The position numbers were made by a program, and so were the translations under genes. The notes beneath the pieces were generated by a model. It was given only the letters and a program-made list of their open reading frames with translations, had not been told where the DNA came from and made no database searches. Source: Gallionella sp. (GTDB lineage: Bacteria > Pseudomonadota > Gammaproteobacteria > Burkholderiales > Gallionellaceae). From it: 56,247 bases of DNA. Shown here in pieces: positions 17,582-24,638 of this stretch. The DNA lies in the NCBI GenBank assembly GCA_030681375.1, contig JAUXWM010000044.1, positions 1-56,247 on the forward strand, written 5' to 3'. The first letter of the stretch is position 1, and the number at the start of each line of letters is the position of its first letter.

Positions 17582-17750
17582 TTTGGAGTGCGGCGGCACG
17601 ACGACGCAGTTTTGGAGTGCGGCGGCACGACGCCGCAGCTTTGGAGTGCGGCGGCACGACGCCGCAGCTTTGGAGTGCGGCGGCACGACGCCGCAGGCGC
17701 AGCCGAGGCTGCGCACTCCAGAATAAAGCACTCCAAAATAAAGCACTCCA
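17582..17750. repeat. GGAG-type REP array, four units at 29-bp period plus inverted ends
   Basis: GGAG begins at 17585, 17614, 17643 and 17672, exactly 29 bases apart. Each is followed by a hairpin with a 7-bp stem TGCGGCG/CGCCGCA and loop GCACGA; the first unit has one base change in the stem. Three inverted CACTCC ends follow (about 17714, 17730 and 17745). A tetranucleotide plus hairpin is the standard REP layout recognised by RAYT proteins. Confidence 0.9.
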
Positions 17751-17752
17751 CA

Positions 17753-19195
17753 TCAGACGTTCGCACTGATGAACGCCTTGAGTGTCGCCACATCCGCATC
17801 CATCACTTCGACGCGCTGCGGCAGGTCTTCGATGCCCACCATGGACTCCGGACGCTCGGATTCGCGTCCGAGCGCTTCCCGTATGGTCTCGGCGAATTTG
17901 GCGGGCAAGGCGGTTTCCAGACAGATCAGCGGCAGGCCGGGACGGCGTTGCTCCAGACCCACTTTCAGGCCGTCGGCAGTGTGCGTGTCCACCATCACGC
18001 CGTATTCTTCCCACAGTTCGCGTATGGTTTTCAGGCGGTCCAGATGCGTGCTCTTGCCGGAGGCGAAGCCGAACTTAGGCAACGCGTTCCAGTAGTCGGT
18101 GTGCTTGATGTCGAACGCAGCTTCGTCGGGGGCCGCGCCCGCATCCACTTTCTTCCAGAACTCGCGCACCTTCGCGCCGTCGCGTCCGACCAGGTCGTAC
18201 ACGAAACGCTCAAAATTGGACGCCTTGGAAATATCCATGGAAGGACTGCTGGTCTCGTAGGTATGGGCCGTGCCGCGCGGGCGATAGATACCGGTGCGGA
18301 AGAACTCGTCCAGCACATCGTTCTCGTTGGTCGCCAGTATCAGCTGACCGATGGGCAGCCCCATCATGCGCGCGATGTGACCGGCGCAGATATTGCCGAA
18401 GTTGCCGGACGGCACCGAGAACGCCACCTCTTCGTCGTTGGATTTCGTCGCCGCGAAATAGCCCTTGAAGTAATACACGATCTGCGCCGATACGCGCCCC
18501 CAGTTGATGGAGTTGACCGTGCCGATCTTGTGTGCAGCCTTGTAGGCGTGGTCATTGGACACGGCCTTGACCATGTCCTGCGCGTCGTCGAACATGCCGT
18601 TGATGGCGATGTTGTAGATGTTCGGATCTTGCAGCGAATACATCTGCGCGCGCTGGAAGGCGCTCATCTTGCCGTTCGGCGAGAGCATGAACACGCGGAT
18701 GCCGCGCTTGCCGCGCATCGCATATTCGGCGGCCGAACCGGTGTCGCCCGACGTCGCACCGAGAATGTTGAGTTCCTGATGCTGCTTATCCAGCGCATAC
18801 TCGAACAGATTGCCCAGCAACTGCATCGCCATATCCTTGAACGCCAGCGTCGGGCCGTTGGATAATTCCAGCAGATAGACGTTGTTGTCCAGCTTGCGCA
18901 GCGGCGTGATCTGCGAGAAATCCGAATCGGCGCGTCCGTTGCTGTACACCTCGGCGGTGTAAGTCTTATCCAGTATTGCCTTCAGATCATCCGCGGGAAT
19001 ATCGGTGGCGAACTTGGACAACACCGCAAACGCCAAATCGGCATAGGAAAGATCGCGCCATGCATCCAGTTCCGCACGACTCACTTGCGGATATTGTTCC
19101 GGCAGATACAGCCCGCCGTCCGGCGCGAGACCGCCCAGCAGGATTTCGGTGAAAGTCTTGGCGGGCGATTGCCCACGGGTGGAGATGTATTTCAT
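17753..19195 (-). CDS. thrC: Threonine synthase
   Basis: ThrC converts O-phosphohomoserine to threonine with PLP. The 480-aa length fits the longer bacterial/fungal class. MKYISTRGQSPAKTFTEILL is the typical N-terminus. PLP-binding Lys120 lies in NGPTLAFKDMAMQ, and the phosphate-binding glycine-rich part is LGATSGDTGSAAEYAMRG. The serine/asparagine loop VPSGNFGNICAGHIA is also present. It is transcribed after hom in the alaA-hom-thrC direction. A 140-bp gap holding a perfect inverted repeat separates it from hom, so co-transcription is likely but not shown. The stop codon touches the REP array. Confidence 0.96.
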   Translation of the reverse strand: MKYISTRGQSPAKTFTEILLGGLAPDGGLYLPEQYPQVSRAELDAWRDLSYADLAFAVLSKFATDIPADDLKAILDKTYTAEVYSNGRADSDFSQITPLRKLDNNVYLLELSNGPTLAFKDMAMQLLGNLFEYALDKQHQELNILGATSGDTGSAAEYAMRGKRGIRVFMLSPNGKMSAFQRAQMYSLQDPNIYNIAINGMFDDAQDMVKAVSNDHAYKAAHKIGTVNSINWGRVSAQIVYYFKGYFAATKSNDEEVAFSVPSGNFGNICAGHIARMMGLPIGQLILATNENDVLDEFFRTGIYRPRGTAHTYETSSPSMDISKASNFERFVYDLVGRDGAKVREFWKKVDAGAAPDEAAFDIKHTDYWNALPKFGFASGKSTHLDRLKTIRELWEEYGVMVDTHTADGLKVGLEQRRPGLPLICLETALPAKFAETIREALGRESERPESMVGIEDLPQRVEVMDADVATLKAFISANV

Positions 19196-19213
19196 TCGTT
19201 TGCTCTCTTAGCC

Positions 19214-19332
19214 GTCATTCCGGCGCAGGCCGGAATCCAGCGAAAATAAAATCCGGCGAAGCCGACTACTAGTTTCCGTCCCGCTGCGCGGGGCTATTGA
19301 ATCAACTGGATTCCGGCCTGCGCCGGAATGAC
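19214..19332. repeat. Perfect 27-bp inverted repeat pair between hom and thrC
   Basis: 19214-19240 is the exact reverse complement of 19306-19332, and each arm is itself palindromic around ATTCCGGC-GCAG-GCCGGAAT. The two are 65 bases apart. The motif resembles the ATTCC...GGAAT dispersed repeats seen in many proteobacteria and Neisseria (dRS3-like). The pair could fold into a large hairpin in the hom-thrC message. Confidence 0.8.
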
Positions 19333-19335
19333 AGC

Positions 19336-20649
19336 TTATTTTCCGAGCGCTTCCATCCGCAGCTTGGTCACCGCACCCGCCACAACGCCCAGCGCCTCAA
19401 TCTTCGTAATCGCGGCGTTGATGCATTTTTCGCGGGTCTGGTGGGTCAGCATGATCAGGTCAGCCTCAGTTTCACCCTCGGAAGGTTCTTTCTGTATCAC
19501 CGCATCGATGGATATCTGCTGATCGGCGAGGATGCGGGTAATGTCGGCCAGCACGCCGGGTTTGTCCTGCACGCGCAAACGCAGGTAATAACTGGTGCTC
19601 ACCTCGTCCATGGACAGGATAGGCAGATCGACCAGCGCATTCGGCTGAAAAGCCAGATGCGGCACGCGGTTCTGCGGGTCGGCAGTATGCATGCGCGTCA
19701 CGTCCACCAGATCGGCGATCACTGCGCTGGCTGTCGGCTCTGCCCCGGCTCCTTTACCGTAATACAGCGTCGGGCCGACCGCATCGCCCTGCACCACCAC
19801 GGCATTCATTGGGCCTTCCACGTTGGCAATCAGACGCTTGGTCGGGATCAATGTCGGATGCACGCGCAACTCCACGCCCTCAGCGGTGCGGCGGGTTAGC
19901 CCCAGCAGCTTGATGCGATAGCCCAGTTGTTCGGCGTATTTGATGTCGATCGCATCCAGCTTGGAGATGCCTTCGATATACGCCTTGTCGAACTGCATCG
20001 GGATGCCAAACGCCAGCGAGGCCAGAATGGTGATCTTGTGTGCCGCGTCCACGCCTTCGATGTCGAAAGTCGGATCGGCTTCGGCATAGCCCAGACGCTG
20101 CGCTTCCTTCAATACCACATCGAAACTCAGCCCCTTGTCGCGCATCTCGGACAGGATAAAGTTGGTGGTGCCGTTGATGATGCCGGCGATCCACTCGATG
20201 CGGTTGGCGGTCAGCCCTTCGCGCACCGCCTTGACGATGGGAATACCGCCCGCCACCGCCGCCTCGAACGCGACCATCACGCCCTTGTCCTGTGCGGCCT
20301 TGAATATCTCGTTGCCGTGGGTTGCCAGCAAAGCCTTGTTTGCGGTGACCACATGCTTGCCGTTGGCGATGGCTTGCATCACCAACTCTTTCGCCACGCC
20401 ATAACCGCCGATCAGTTCGATGACGATATCCACTTCAGGGTCGGACACCACCGAGAACGCATCGTCGGTGATGCGGCACGCGCCGCCAGTCACCTGTTTA
20501 GCCAGCTCCAGGTTTTTATCCGCGACAGCCACTATGCGGATCGGACGCCCGGCGCGTCGGGTGATTTCTTCCGCGTTGCGCTGCAATACGGTAAATGTAC
20601 CGCCGCCGACCGTGCCGATACCGAGAAGTCCTACGTTGATTGGTTTCAT
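19336..20649 (-). CDS. hom: Homoserine dehydrogenase
   Basis: Hom reduces aspartate semialdehyde to homoserine for threonine and methionine synthesis. The 437-aa monofunctional enzyme has the NAD(P)-binding loop GLLGIGTVGGGT at the N-terminus. The family signature AGIINGTTNFILSEM lies near residue 170, followed by EADPTFDIEGVDAAHK. A C-terminal ACT domain from about residue 350 should bind threonine for feedback control. An AGGA ribosome site lies seven bases before the ATG. It is between alaA and thrC on the same strand, with repeat-containing gaps of 79 and 140 bases. Confidence 0.96.
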   Translation of the reverse strand: MKPINVGLLGIGTVGGGTFTVLQRNAEEITRRAGRPIRIVAVADKNLELAKQVTGGACRITDDAFSVVSDPEVDIVIELIGGYGVAKELVMQAIANGKHVVTANKALLATHGNEIFKAAQDKGVMVAFEAAVAGGIPIVKAVREGLTANRIEWIAGIINGTTNFILSEMRDKGLSFDVVLKEAQRLGYAEADPTFDIEGVDAAHKITILASLAFGIPMQFDKAYIEGISKLDAIDIKYAEQLGYRIKLLGLTRRTAEGVELRVHPTLIPTKRLIANVEGPMNAVVVQGDAVGPTLYYGKGAGAEPTASAVIADLVDVTRMHTADPQNRVPHLAFQPNALVDLPILSMDEVSTSYYLRLRVQDKPGVLADITRILADQQISIDAVIQKEPSEGETEADLIMLTHQTREKCINAAITKIEALGVVAGAVTKLRMEALGK

Positions 20650-20663
20650 TCTTAAATCCTATG

Positions 20664-20729
20664 GTAGGGTGGACACGTTTTTTGTGCCCACCATTTTATC
20701 CGCGTGGGCACAAATCGTGCCCACCCTAC
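20664..20729. repeat. GTAG-type REP pair in the alaA-hom gap
   Basis: GTAGGGTGG at 20664 and its inverse CCACCCTAC at 20721-20729 enclose two stem-loops built on GGGTGGACAC/GTGCCCACC and GTGGGCAC/GTGCCCAC. This is a facing pair of the family that flanks trxC. It overlaps the last base of the alaA stop codon. Confidence 0.75.
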
Positions 20730-21955
20730 TATTTTTCGTGCCGCTTGCGGTAATGTTCCAGAAAACGGGCGATACGCCCGAATGCCTCGGTCAGATCATC
20801 CACCGTCGGCAAAAACACCAGACGCAGGTGATCGGGTTGCTTCCAGTTGAAGCCGCCACCCTGCACCACCAGCACCTTTTCGGTTTCCAGCAATTCCAGG
20901 ATGAACTGCTGATCGTCCACAATCGGATAGACCTCGGGGTCAAGACGCGGGAACAAATACAGCCCGGCCTTCGGCTTGACACAGGTTACGCCGGGAATCG
21001 CCGTGAGCAACTCGTAAGCCAGATCGCGCTGCTTGCGCAAGCGACCTTTCTCGGCCACCAGATCGTTGATGCTCTGATAACCGCCCAGCGCGGTCTGAAT
21101 CGCAAACTGCCCCGGCACGTTGGAACACAGACGCATCGAAGCCAGTATCGTCAGACCATTGATATAGTCCTGTGCATGTTTCTTCTCGCCGGACACCACC
21201 ATCCAGCCGGAACGATAGCCGCAGGCACGGTAATTCTTGGACAAGCCGTTCAGCGTCACGAACAGCACATCATCCGCCAGCGAGGCGATCGAGGTATGCG
21301 TCGCGCCGTCGTACAGCATCTTGTCGTAAATCTCATCGGCGAAGATGATCAGATGGTGCTCGCGCGCAATCTGGATGATCTCTTTCAGAATGTCGTCCGA
21401 ATACAGCGCACCGGTCGGATTGTTCGGATTGATGATGACGATGGCGCGTGTGTGCGGCGTGATCTTGGCTTTCATATCGGCCAGATCGGGCATCCACTCG
21501 TTCGCCTCATCGCACAGGTAATGGCGCGCCGTGCCACCCGCCAGCGTAACCGCCGCCGTCCACAATGGATAATCCGGTGCAGGCACCAACACCTCATCGC
21601 CGGTATTGAGCAGGCCCTGCATTGCCATCACGATCAGTTCGGACGCGCCATTGCCGATATAGATGTCTTCCAGCCCCACACCCGCAATTTTCTTCGCCTG
21701 ACAGTAATGCATAATCGCCTTGCGCGCGGCGAACATGCCCTTGGAATCGGAATAACCTGACGAATTCGGCAGATTCAGGATCACGTCCTGCTGTATCTCT
21801 TCCGGCGCTTCAAAGCCGAACGGCGCAAGATTGCCGATATTCAGCTTGATGATGCGCTGGCCTTCCTCTTCCATCTGTTTGGCGCGTTCCATGACCGGCC
21901 CGCGAATGTCGTAACACACGTTAGCCAGCTTGTCGGATTTTAATATTGGTTTCAC
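20729..21955 (-). CDS. alaA: Alanine-synthesising aminotransferase, AlaA type
   Basis: This PLP enzyme transfers an amino group from glutamate to pyruvate to make alanine. Close similarity to E. coli AlaA is visible throughout: LANVCYDIRGPV, EEGQRIIKLNIGN, VEDIYIGNGASELIV (here GLEDIY...), VPAPDYPLWTAAVTLAGG, IIINPNNPTGA-like VIINPNNPTGA and FADEIYDKMLYDG. The PLP Lys lies in LNGLSKNYRACGYRSGW. The GTG at 21955 (KPILKSDKLAN) gives 408 aa and matches the family N-terminus. A TTG at 21991 would add 12 residues. Neither has a clear ribosome site. The position before hom and thrC groups it with aspartate-family amino acid synthesis. Confidence 0.9.
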   Translation of the reverse strand: MKPILKSDKLANVCYDIRGPVMERAKQMEEEGQRIIKLNIGNLAPFGFEAPEEIQQDVILNLPNSSGYSDSKGMFAARKAIMHYCQAKKIAGVGLEDIYIGNGASELIVMAMQGLLNTGDEVLVPAPDYPLWTAAVTLAGGTARHYLCDEANEWMPDLADMKAKITPHTRAIVIINPNNPTGALYSDDILKEIIQIAREHHLIIFADEIYDKMLYDGATHTSIASLADDVLFVTLNGLSKNYRACGYRSGWMVVSGEKKHAQDYINGLTILASMRLCSNVPGQFAIQTALGGYQSINDLVAEKGRLRKQRDLAYELLTAIPGVTCVKPKAGLYLFPRLDPEVYPIVDDQQFILELLETEKVLVVQGGGFNWKQPDHLRLVFLPTVDDLTEAFGRIARFLEHYRKRHEK

Positions 21956-22012
21956 AATTGGTATTGGTTTGAAATGGTTGAAATATGGCAATCAAGCCCG
22001 CAATGCCGCAAG

Positions 22013-22110
22013 GGCATTCCCACGAAATATAGTCGCCTTCGGCTCCTTATTTCTGAATGAAGCGGCATTCCCACGCAACAACGGAGAAAATCCTCCTGTT
22101 GCTGAATGAA
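22013..22110. repeat. Two tandem stem-loop repeats upstream of alaA
   Basis: Two units of 51-bp spacing share GGCATTCCCACG (22013 and 22064) at one end and CTGAATGAA (22053 and 22102) at the other, with unrelated hairpins between. The second hairpin is CAACAACGGAG/CTCCTGTTG-like. No gene is seen in 21992-22261. Spurious translations of this repeat type (RGNA...) are common. Confidence 0.5.
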
Positions 22111-22271
22111 AAAGCTGATTAAGTCGCCGATTTTACCTGTGCTATCCGCGCACAGCAAATCTGATAGCAAACCAGCTGACCGAACGCGCGAAATAGCTTT
22201 AGTTTGACGCCACTTGCCACCAGCCTCTACACTCGTCATCATGTCCATCTAGTCTTACCCGTGAGGTCATT

Positions 22272-22640
22272 GTGAAACTACATCTAGCCAATCTCGGCGA
22301 CACCAAACGCTTCACCGGCTATGCGGACGACCATGTGCTGGTCAATCGCGAACGCTTCGACACCTCCATCGTGGTAGGTGCAGAAACTGTCCACGCCGAC
22401 TGGGGCGTCGAGGATTTCGACACTCTGAACGAAGCGCACTTTGAATACTTTCTGACACTCAAACCGGAAGTGCTGTTGCTGGGCACTGGCGCCCGGCAAC
22501 GCTTCGCTCACCCGCGCCTGTACCGCGCGCTGACTAATGCCGGCATAGGCGTGGAATGCATGGACACCCCCGCCGCCTGCCGCACTTACAACATACTGGT
22601 GGAGGAAGACCGCAAGGTGATCGCGGCCATCATGTTTTAA
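22272..22640 (+). CDS. Mth938-domain (DUF498) protein
   Basis: The 122-aa protein fits the Mth938/NDUFAF3-like family, small soluble proteins of unsettled function. Some homologues assist complex I assembly in mitochondria. Recognisable features are the VVGAETVHADWGV segment, LKPEVLLLGTGARQRF and the C-terminal GIGVECMDTPAACRTYNIL. It starts with GTG, with GAGGT at 22263-22267 as ribosome site. It precedes the moxR operon by about 80 bases that hold a heptamer repeat, so it may be separate from it. Confidence 0.85.
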   Translation: MKLHLANLGDTKRFTGYADDHVLVNRERFDTSIVVGAETVHADWGVEDFDTLNEAHFEYFLTLKPEVLLLGTGARQRFAHPRLYRALTNAGIGVECMDTPAACRTYNILVEEDRKVIAAIMF

Positions 22641-22665
22641 TACGGTGAGTGGTAAGTAAAACCAC

Positions 22666-22693
22666 CACGACTCACGACTCACGACTCACGACT
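22666..22693 (+). repeat. Four tandem copies of a 7-bp unit
   Basis: CACGACT is repeated exactly four times without gaps, then CATAACC. It lies in the gap before moxR, about 27 bases from the start codon. Confidence 0.85.
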
Positions 22694-22719
22694 CATAACC
22701 CGGCAATTATGAAAATTCC

Positions 22720-23625
22720 ATGACATCTTCTCTAGCCAACGTTATCCGCCAGGCCGAAAGCGCCATTTTGGGCAAACCGCAGCAGATACGCTTTGCGCTG
22801 GCTTGCCTGCTGGCACGCGGCCATCTGCTGATCGAAGACTTGCCCGGGGTCGGCAAGACCACGCTGGCACAAGTTCTGTCGCGCACGCTGGGTTTACAGT
22901 TCACCCGCGTCCAGTTCACCAGCGACCTGCTGCCCGCCGACATCCTCGGCGTATCGGTGTATGAGCGCGACAGCAATCAATTCAAGTTTCATCCCGGGCC
23001 GATCTTCGCGCAGATGATACTGGCCGACGAAGTGAACCGCGCCACGCCCAAGGCGCAGAGCGCCTTGCTCGAAGCCATGGAAGAGCATCAGGTCACCATA
23101 GAAGGCGTGACCCGCCCCTTGCCCGCGCCGTTCTTCGTCATCGCCACGCAAAACCCGTCCCATCAGATCGGCACATTCCCGCTGCCGGAATCGCAACTCG
23201 ACCGTTTCCTGATGCGCATCGAAATGGGCTATCCCGATGCCGCAGCCGAGCGCGGTCTGCTATCCGGCATTGACCGGCGCGAAATCATCGCAAAACTCAC
23301 CCCGCAGATGGAAAGCGCAGAGTTGCTGGCGCTGCAACAGCAGGTCAAACAGATACATGTTGCGCCGCCGCTGCTCGATTATGTGCAGGCCATCCTGCGC
23401 CATACCCGTGAATCGGCGCACTATACGCACGGCCTCAGTCCGCGCGCCGGACTCGCCCTGCTATCCGCCGCGCGCGCCTGGGCGCTGATAGACGGACGCG
23501 ATGCCGTGATCCCCGAAGATGTGCAGACCATTCTCCCCGGCGTAGTCAGCCACCGCCTGCACAGCCTGGTCGAACCTCAATCTTCGCTGACGCAGCAACT
23601 GATCGCAGCGGTGGCGATCCCCTGA
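22720..23625 (+). CDS. MoxR-family AAA+ ATPase
   Basis: The 301-aa AAA+ protein has Walker A PGVGKTT (about 42-48), Walker B MILADEVNRA (about 99-108) and the sensor region FFVIATQNP. Family-typical IGTFPLPESQLDRFLMRI and a C-terminal lid domain with LSPRAGLALLSAARAWA follow. MoxR ATPases act as chaperone-like helpers for folding or activating partner complexes. In this common arrangement the partners are DUF58 and transglutaminase membrane proteins, encoded next. The start has no clear Shine-Dalgarno sequence. The stop is five bases before the DUF58 start, so one operon is likely. Confidence 0.93.
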   Translation: MTSSLANVIRQAESAILGKPQQIRFALACLLARGHLLIEDLPGVGKTTLAQVLSRTLGLQFTRVQFTSDLLPADILGVSVYERDSNQFKFHPGPIFAQMILADEVNRATPKAQSALLEAMEEHQVTIEGVTRPLPAPFFVIATQNPSHQIGTFPLPESQLDRFLMRIEMGYPDAAAERGLLSGIDRREIIAKLTPQMESAELLALQQQVKQIHVAPPLLDYVQAILRHTRESAHYTHGLSPRAGLALLSAARAWALIDGRDAVIPEDVQTILPGVVSHRLHSLVEPQSSLTQQLIAAVAIP

Positions 23626-23629
23626 CATC

Positions 23630-24589
23630 GTGTTCAGCGCGCTCAGACAACGCTTACGCAACTGGCTGTTCCGCCCCAAAATCGAGCACGGCACGGTCAT
23701 ACTCACGCAACGCCGCATCTTCATACTGCCCACTCGACAAGGCTGGGCGCTCGGCTTGCTGTTGGCGCTGATGCTGCTGGGCTGCATTAACTACAACCTG
23801 AGTCTGGGCTATGTGCTGACCTTTCTGCTGTCTATGATGGCCGTGCTCTCCATGCTGCACGCTTTTCGCAATCTGGCGCATCTGGAAATACACGCAGGTC
23901 GCAGTGACGCCGTGTTTAGCGGCCAGACTGCGAAATTTCTGCTGCATTTTGGCAGCAAGCTGCCGCGTTACCAGCTTATTCTGCGCGGCGAAGAAAGCGA
24001 CAGCATCACTTTTGATATTCCTGCCAGTCAGGACTACGCCGTCGAATTTCCGCTGCACGCCGCCCGGCGCGGCTGGCTGGAAACGGGCCGTTTGACGCTA
24101 TACACAGAATTTCCGCTCGGCCTGTTTCACGCCTGGTCATATTTGCATTTTGACATGCGCTGCCTGGTCTATCCCCACCCTCGGCCCGACGCGCCGCTAC
24201 CGACTGGCAATGCGCCGGATGGCGCGGGCAAACGCGGCATCGCGGGTGACGACGATTTCGCCGGATTGCGCACCTATGTTGCGGGCGATGCTCTCCCGCA
24301 CATTGCATGGAAGGCCTACGCACGCGGACTGGGATTGCAAATAAAGCAGTTCACCACCCCGGTCGGGGATGCGCTATGGCTAAATCTCAACGATGCCCCT
24401 GAAACCGACCTTGAAAGCAAATTGTCACATCTGACACGCTGGGTGTTGGAGGCGGAAGCCCAGGGATTGCGTTACGGCTTGAGCCTGCCGGATGGCGAAC
24501 TCCCTGCCGGCAACGGCAGCGCACATCGCGACGCCTGCCTGCGCCGCCTCGCACTGTTCGATCTGCCACCTTGGAGTGCGCAGGCATGA
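23630..24589 (+). CDS. DUF58 domain membrane protein
   Basis: The 319-aa product has two adjacent membrane helices near the N-terminus (WALGLLLALMLLGCINY and YVLTFLLSMMAVLSML). The conserved DUF58 segment LRTYVAGDALPHIAWKAYAR comes at about two thirds of the length. It starts with GTG four bases after the moxR stop. DUF58 proteins go with MoxR and TgpA in many proteobacteria and may have a von Willebrand A-like fold; their biochemical task is unknown. The last residues (WSAQA) and the stop are encoded by the start of a REP element, so the natural C-terminus may have been altered. Confidence 0.88.
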   Translation: MFSALRQRLRNWLFRPKIEHGTVILTQRRIFILPTRQGWALGLLLALMLLGCINYNLSLGYVLTFLLSMMAVLSMLHAFRNLAHLEIHAGRSDAVFSGQTAKFLLHFGSKLPRYQLILRGEESDSITFDIPASQDYAVEFPLHAARRGWLETGRLTLYTEFPLGLFHAWSYLHFDMRCLVYPHPRPDAPLPTGNAPDGAGKRGIAGDDDFAGLRTYVAGDALPHIAWKAYARGLGLQIKQFTTPVGDALWLNLNDAPETDLESKLSHLTRWVLEAEAQGLRYGLSLPDGELPAGNGSAHRDACLRRLALFDLPPWSAQA

Positions 24590-24638
24590 CTGCGCTTTTA
24601 GAAGGTGGCGACACGTCGCCACACTCCATACACTCCAT
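24571..24638. repeat. GGAG-type REP pair between the DUF58 gene and tgpA
   Basis: TTGGAGTGCGCAGGCATGACTG begins one unit, and CACTCCA at 24622-24628 and CACTCCAT at 24631-24638 are the inverted ends, with GGTGGCGAC/GTCGCCAC as a stem. It is the same family as the array beside the RAYT gene 7 kb away. It ends immediately before the tgpA start codon. Confidence 0.75.

Noticed and set aside
17582..17720. 29-bp tandem repeats as a CRISPR array
   Set aside because: The units are contiguous with no spacers, are hairpin REPs of the GGAG type, and lie beside a RAYT gene with no cas genes.
17588..18865. 425-codon plus-strand frame across the REP array and thrC
   Set aside because: It is antisense to thrC and its N-terminus is REP sequence.
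21956..22261. T-box or other riboswitch upstream of alaA
   Set aside because: The hairpins are parts of two tandem repeat units, and no T-box sequence or terminator/antiterminator pair is visible.
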